Assembly (NCBI GenBank): GCA_964346495.1
Contig: CAYFUW010000091.1
Location: 1 to 7,997, forward strand
Direction: 5' to 3'
DNA from: JBGZFC01 sp964346495
GTDB taxonomy: Bacteria; Bacteroidota; Bacteroidia; Bacteroidales; Dysgonomonadaceae
Length of the DNA: 7,997 nucleotides
A model generated the notes under the pieces. That model ran no database searches, had not been told where the DNA came from, and worked only from the letters and a program-made list of their open reading frames with translations. Positions 5,879-7,997 of this stretch are shown here, one piece after another. The position numbers were made by a program, and so were the translations under genes. Each line of letters starts with the position of its first letter. Within the stretch, counting starts at the first letter, position 1.

Positions 5879-7573
5879 TTAGTTATTCATCAATTCATTA
5901 GCTCTATCCAATGCAATATGAATATTCTCGCAAATGTTATCGTCGCCTACCAATAGTGGGACATTTGATTTGTAAAGACTTTCGCGAACATCCTTATTTA
6001 CACCTGATAAGACGATTTGAATATTCTCTTTTTTAGCATTTTTACATAGATTCTCCAGGTTGTTCAATCCGGTAGAGTCAATAAATGGAACTTTACGCAT
6101 TCTGATAATCCTAACTTTCGGTTTATCACCTATCTCGCGCATCAAATCGTCAAATTTATTTGCTATTCCAAAGAAGAACGGTCCCTCTATTTCATACACA
6201 TCTACTCCTTTTGGTATCTGCAATAAATCATCTTTCAAGTTGTCAGATTGAAATTCTGTACCTTTCGTAATATCGAGTTTGCCTATTTCTCGTGAAATAG
6301 TAGCGCTTTCGTTGATACGTTTCATAAATGCAAAAACAGACAGCAGCAACCCAACCTCAATAGCAACTGTAAGGTCGAAAACAACTGTTAATAAAAATGT
6401 TATTGACATAATTATCATAGTTGACCTGGACTGTTTTGATAAAGATATAAAAGAGCGCCATTCACTCATATTATACGCAACAACAACCAACACACCCGCC
6501 AGACACGCCATCGGGATATGTTTTGTTAAATCACCTAAAAAGAGAAGAATAAATAGAAGAACAATGGCATGAATAATACCTGCGACCGGAGTTCTTCCAC
6601 CGTTATTGATATTGGTCATGGTACGTGCAATTGCTCCTGTTGCAGGAATTCCCCCAAAGAAAGGAGTAATTACGTTTGCAGCACCCTGAGCTATAAGCTC
6701 CATATTAGAGTTATGCTTATCTCCTGTAACACCATCAGCTACCGTTGCCGATAATAAAGATTCAATTGCTCCCAGCATAGCAATTGTAAATGCTGAAGGG
6801 AACAACAATCGCATACTCTCAACAGTAATACCAATAGGCTCAACAGTTGGAAGCGATGCGCTTATTTCGTATCTGTCACCAATAGTTTCAATGCCTTCAA
6901 TTCCAAAATAGTTGCGCATAAGGTACACTATAACAGTCATCACTACAATAGCTATAAGCGAACCTGGTATCTTTTTGGAAAGTTTTGGAGAGAGAAATAT
7001 AATTGCCACGCTCACTACTCCAATTATGGTGGCCCATAAGCTTATTGTGTGAAAATTTTGAAAATAGAGTCCCCATTTATCAATAAAGTTAGATGGTACA
7101 TGAGCAATATCTAAACCAAAAAAGTCTTTCATCTGCGTAGAGAAAATGGTCAGTGCAATACCGCTTGTAAAACCAACTATAATCGGGTAGGGAATAAATT
7201 TAATTACAGAGCCCAGTTTCATAAAGCCCATTGCCAGTAGCATAACACCCGCCATTACGGTTGCAATAGCCAATCCCTGAACACCGAATTTTTCTACAAT
7301 TCCGTAAACAATTACGATAAATGCTCCTGTGGGACCACCAATTTGTACAGTGCTTCCGCCCAGGAATGAGATGAGGAAACCGGCAATAATTGCTGTGATA
7401 AGACCTTTCTCAGGAGTTACACCCGATGAAATACCAAAGGCAATAGCTAACGGAAGAGCTACAATACCCACTATTACTCCGGCCATTAAATCAGCCATGA
7501 ATTTTTCTCTATTGTAAGTTTTTAATGACTGAAATAGCGCGGGTTGAAATTCTTTAAAGAAATTTAGTTGCAT
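5879..7573 (-). CDS. SulP/SLC26-family inorganic anion transporter with C-terminal STAS domain
   Basis: A 564-residue integral inner-membrane transporter of full family length. The membrane domain (about residues 25-420) carries the SulP landmarks: AGVIVGIVALPLAIAFGI early, the GGSTVQIGGPTGAF stretch (72-85) that forms the TM3 half of the anion site, IPYPIIVGFTSGIA (127-140), GAIESLLSATVADGVTGDKH (268-287), and FFGGIPATGAIARTMTNINN (305-324). A cytoplasmic STAS domain (about 456-560) has VPFIDSTGL with D499-S500. Family members move sulfate, bicarbonate, chloride or dicarboxylates; the substrate cannot be fixed from sequence alone, so naming it a sulfate permease would be overcalling. The start at 7573 sits just downstream of a near-perfect promoter, with a leader under 20 bases. 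It appears to be monocistronic: the next gene is 306 bases away behind its own promoter. No link to the redox unit is shown beyond adjacency. Confidence 0.96.
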   Translation of the reverse strand: MQLNFFKEFQPALFQSLKTYNREKFMADLMAGVIVGIVALPLAIAFGISSGVTPEKGLITAIIAGFLISFLGGSTVQIGGPTGAFIVIVYGIVEKFGVQGLAIATVMAGVMLLAMGFMKLGSVIKFIPYPIIVGFTSGIALTIFSTQMKDFFGLDIAHVPSNFIDKWGLYFQNFHTISLWATIIGVVSVAIIFLSPKLSKKIPGSLIAIVVMTVIVYLMRNYFGIEGIETIGDRYEISASLPTVEPIGITVESMRLLFPSAFTIAMLGAIESLLSATVADGVTGDKHNSNMELIAQGAANVITPFFGGIPATGAIARTMTNINNGGRTPVAGIIHAIVLLFILLFLGDLTKHIPMACLAGVLVVVAYNMSEWRSFISLSKQSRSTMIIMSITFLLTVVFDLTVAIEVGLLLSVFAFMKRINESATISREIGKLDITKGTEFQSDNLKDDLLQIPKGVDVYEIEGPFFFGIANKFDDLMREIGDKPKVRIIRMRKVPFIDSTGLNNLENLCKNAKKENIQIVLSGVNKDVRESLYKSNVPLLVGDDNICENIHIALDRANELMNN

Positions 7574-7595
7574 ATGCGTATTTTAAATAATAGCG

Positions 7596-7627
7596 CAAAG
7601 ATAAGTTTTTTTTGAAATTTTAGCAAA
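7596..7627 (-). promoter_or_regulatory. Bacteroidota-type promoter of the SulP gene
   Basis: On the minus strand, TTTG (7627-7624) is followed after 20 bases by TATCTTTG (7603-7596). Both match the Bacteroidota primary-sigma consensus TTTG / TAnnTTTG at every fixed base. The predicted start near 7590 leaves about 16 bases before the ATG at 7573, which supports that start codon. Confidence 0.8.
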
Positions 7628-7674
7628 GTTTTTGCTTAGTTATCTGGTTCGAGTTCCGTGGTTTTGGTAACTCT

Positions 7675-7705
7675 TGTCATTCGGAACGAAGTGAAGAATC
7701 TAATT
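7675..7705 (+). repeat. HSERSEES-type dispersed intergenic repeat, copy 1
   Basis: Bases 7675-7701 translate in the plus frame as CHSERSEES, the peptide signature of a widely dispersed intergenic repeat that is often mis-annotated as protein in Bacteroidota and other genomes. I recognise this from memory. The flanks ATTC and GAAT give it imperfect inverted symmetry. A second, diverged copy lies at 7892-7921, matching 25 of 30 bases without gaps. It is not a gene. Confidence 0.7.
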
Positions 7706-7739
7706 ATCAGCTATTAGCTTTTAGCCTTTGGCTTTTAGC
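7705..7739 (+). repeat. Degenerate heptamer repeat YWTYRGC, five units
   Basis: Five consecutive 7-base units (starts at 7705, 7712, 7719, 7726, 7733) all fit YWTYRGC, most often TTTTAGC. Phasing is exact, although units differ at up to four positions. The run begins exactly where the first HSERSEES-type repeat ends. Confidence 0.65.
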
Positions 7740-7781
7740 TTTGTTGTTGAAAAGATATTTGTTTTTAATGTCGAGTTCCAA

Positions 7782-7796
7782 CCAAATAAAATTTGG
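7782..7796. repeat. Small perfect hairpin CCAAAT-aaa-ATTTGG
   Basis: A 6-base perfect stem with a 3-base loop. It also overlaps a second pairing, TTCCAA (7776-7781) with TTGGAA (7793-7798). AT-rich, with no T-tract and no adjacent gene end in view, so no terminator is called. Confidence 0.4.
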
Positions 7797-7891
7797 AATA
7801 AAGAGTATATGACGTGGCGTATAAGTATGTAAGTTTCATAATTTGTTCGCATTTTTTCAATCATCACATTAACAGCGATTTACAAAAACAA

Positions 7892-7921
7892 GTCATTGGT
7901 AACAAAGTGAGAAATCTAATT
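7892..7921 (+). repeat. HSERSEES-type dispersed repeat, diverged copy 2
   Basis: An ungapped match to 7676-7705 at 25 of 30 bases, in the same orientation and 216 bases further right. Changes at 7898, 7900, 7904, 7910 and 7911 degrade the original peptide-like reading, so this looks like an older or decayed copy. Confidence 0.6.
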
Positions 7922-7927
7922 TTTTTT

Positions 7928-7955
7928 GTCGGAAGTCGGCTGTCCGATGACCGAA
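7928..7955 (+). repeat. Degenerate heptamer repeat GWCSGMW, four units
   Basis: Four consecutive 7-base units (starts at 7928, 7935, 7942, 7949) fit GWCSGMW, with GTCGGAA as the first unit. It starts seven bases after the end of HSERSEES copy 2, separated by a T-run, which mirrors the repeat-then-heptamer arrangement at 7675-7739. Confidence 0.6.
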
Positions 7956-7977
7956 GAAAATATACAATCTTAAAAAA

Positions 7978-7997
7978 AGTCTTGTGTCTTGATTCTT
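7978..7997 (-). repeat. CAAGANN heptamer repeat, inverted, running off the right edge
   Basis: On the minus strand there are two complete CAAGANN units (7984-7978 and 7991-7985) and six bases of a third cut by the window end. Same family as 5745-5765 but in the opposite orientation. Confidence 0.55.

Larger units (their letters stand above)
7574..7997. other. 424-base gene-free region with several dispersed-repeat families
   Basis: No convincing coding frame was found on either strand. Next to the SulP promoter it holds two copies of an HSERSEES-type repeat (7675-7705 and 7892-7921) and heptamer runs of three different families (7705-7739, 7928-7955, 7978-7997). It also has a small hairpin (7782-7796) and a 9-base direct repeat TCGAGTTCC at 7649-7657 and 7771-7779. 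This density of unrelated short repeats suggests a repeat-accumulation spot. The repeats continue past the right edge. Confidence 0.7.

Noticed and set aside
6060..7517. Four plus-strand frames of 61-97 codons
   Set aside because: All lie inside the SulP gene, whose family identity is clear; they are antisense shadows.
5879..7573. SulP gene as part of the redox unit, as a sulfur supply for cysteine chemistry
   Set aside because: A 306-base gap and separate promoters divide them, and SulP substrates are not limited to sulfate. Adjacency alone does not support a functional link.
7641..7660. GGTTCGAGTTCC resembling the T-arm of a tRNA
   Set aside because: The flanking bases do not form a T stem, and no acceptor, D or anticodon arms are found at the right distance on either strand.
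7705..7997. Possible CRISPR array from the short repeats
   Set aside because: Units are 7 bases, directly adjacent and degenerate, without spacers; no cas gene is in view.

Overview
The window looks like a chromosomal segment of a low-GC member of the Bacteroidota. Four signals point there: exported proteins whose predicted mature ends begin with glutamine, Omp28-type and DUF6029-type proteins, C-terminal type IX secretion (T9SS) sorting domains, and two promoters of the TTTG / TAnnTTTG type. Nothing in the window fixes the genus. The intergenic repeat style resembles what I remember from free-living Bacteroidales and Flavobacteriia, but that is recollection only.

All six genes lie on the minus strand. 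Reading in the direction of transcription, the right end (7997 to 7574) is a 424-base gene-free stretch. It holds several short degenerate repeat families and ends in a clear promoter. Next comes a monocistronic SulP-family anion transporter (7573-5879). A second gene-free stretch (5878-5573) carries hairpins, heptamer repeats, a palindrome and a second clear promoter.

That second promoter starts a tight five-gene unit with gaps of 14, 14, 16 and 65 bases: a secreted TlpA-like thioredoxin (5572-5075), a DUF6029-type predicted outer-membrane beta-barrel (5060-3378), an Omp28-type lipoprotein (3363-2575), a small T9SS-sorted beta-sandwich protein (2558-1845), and a large multidomain Omp28/T9SS protein. 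The last starts at 1779 and runs off the left edge with 593 codons visible and no stop.

The five-gene unit is the most interesting part. Every product is exported, and every one has a close cysteine pair: CKPC, CAGGVC, CINC, CTDMGC and CGFC. In the barrel the pair are the only cysteines in 560 residues and sit in the last predicted surface loop. I infer an envelope thiol-redox or disulfide system running from the periplasm (TlpA) across the outer membrane (barrel) to the surface (lipoprotein and T9SS proteins). It could instead serve assembly, metal handling or thiol-linked display of surface proteins. The substrate is unknown.
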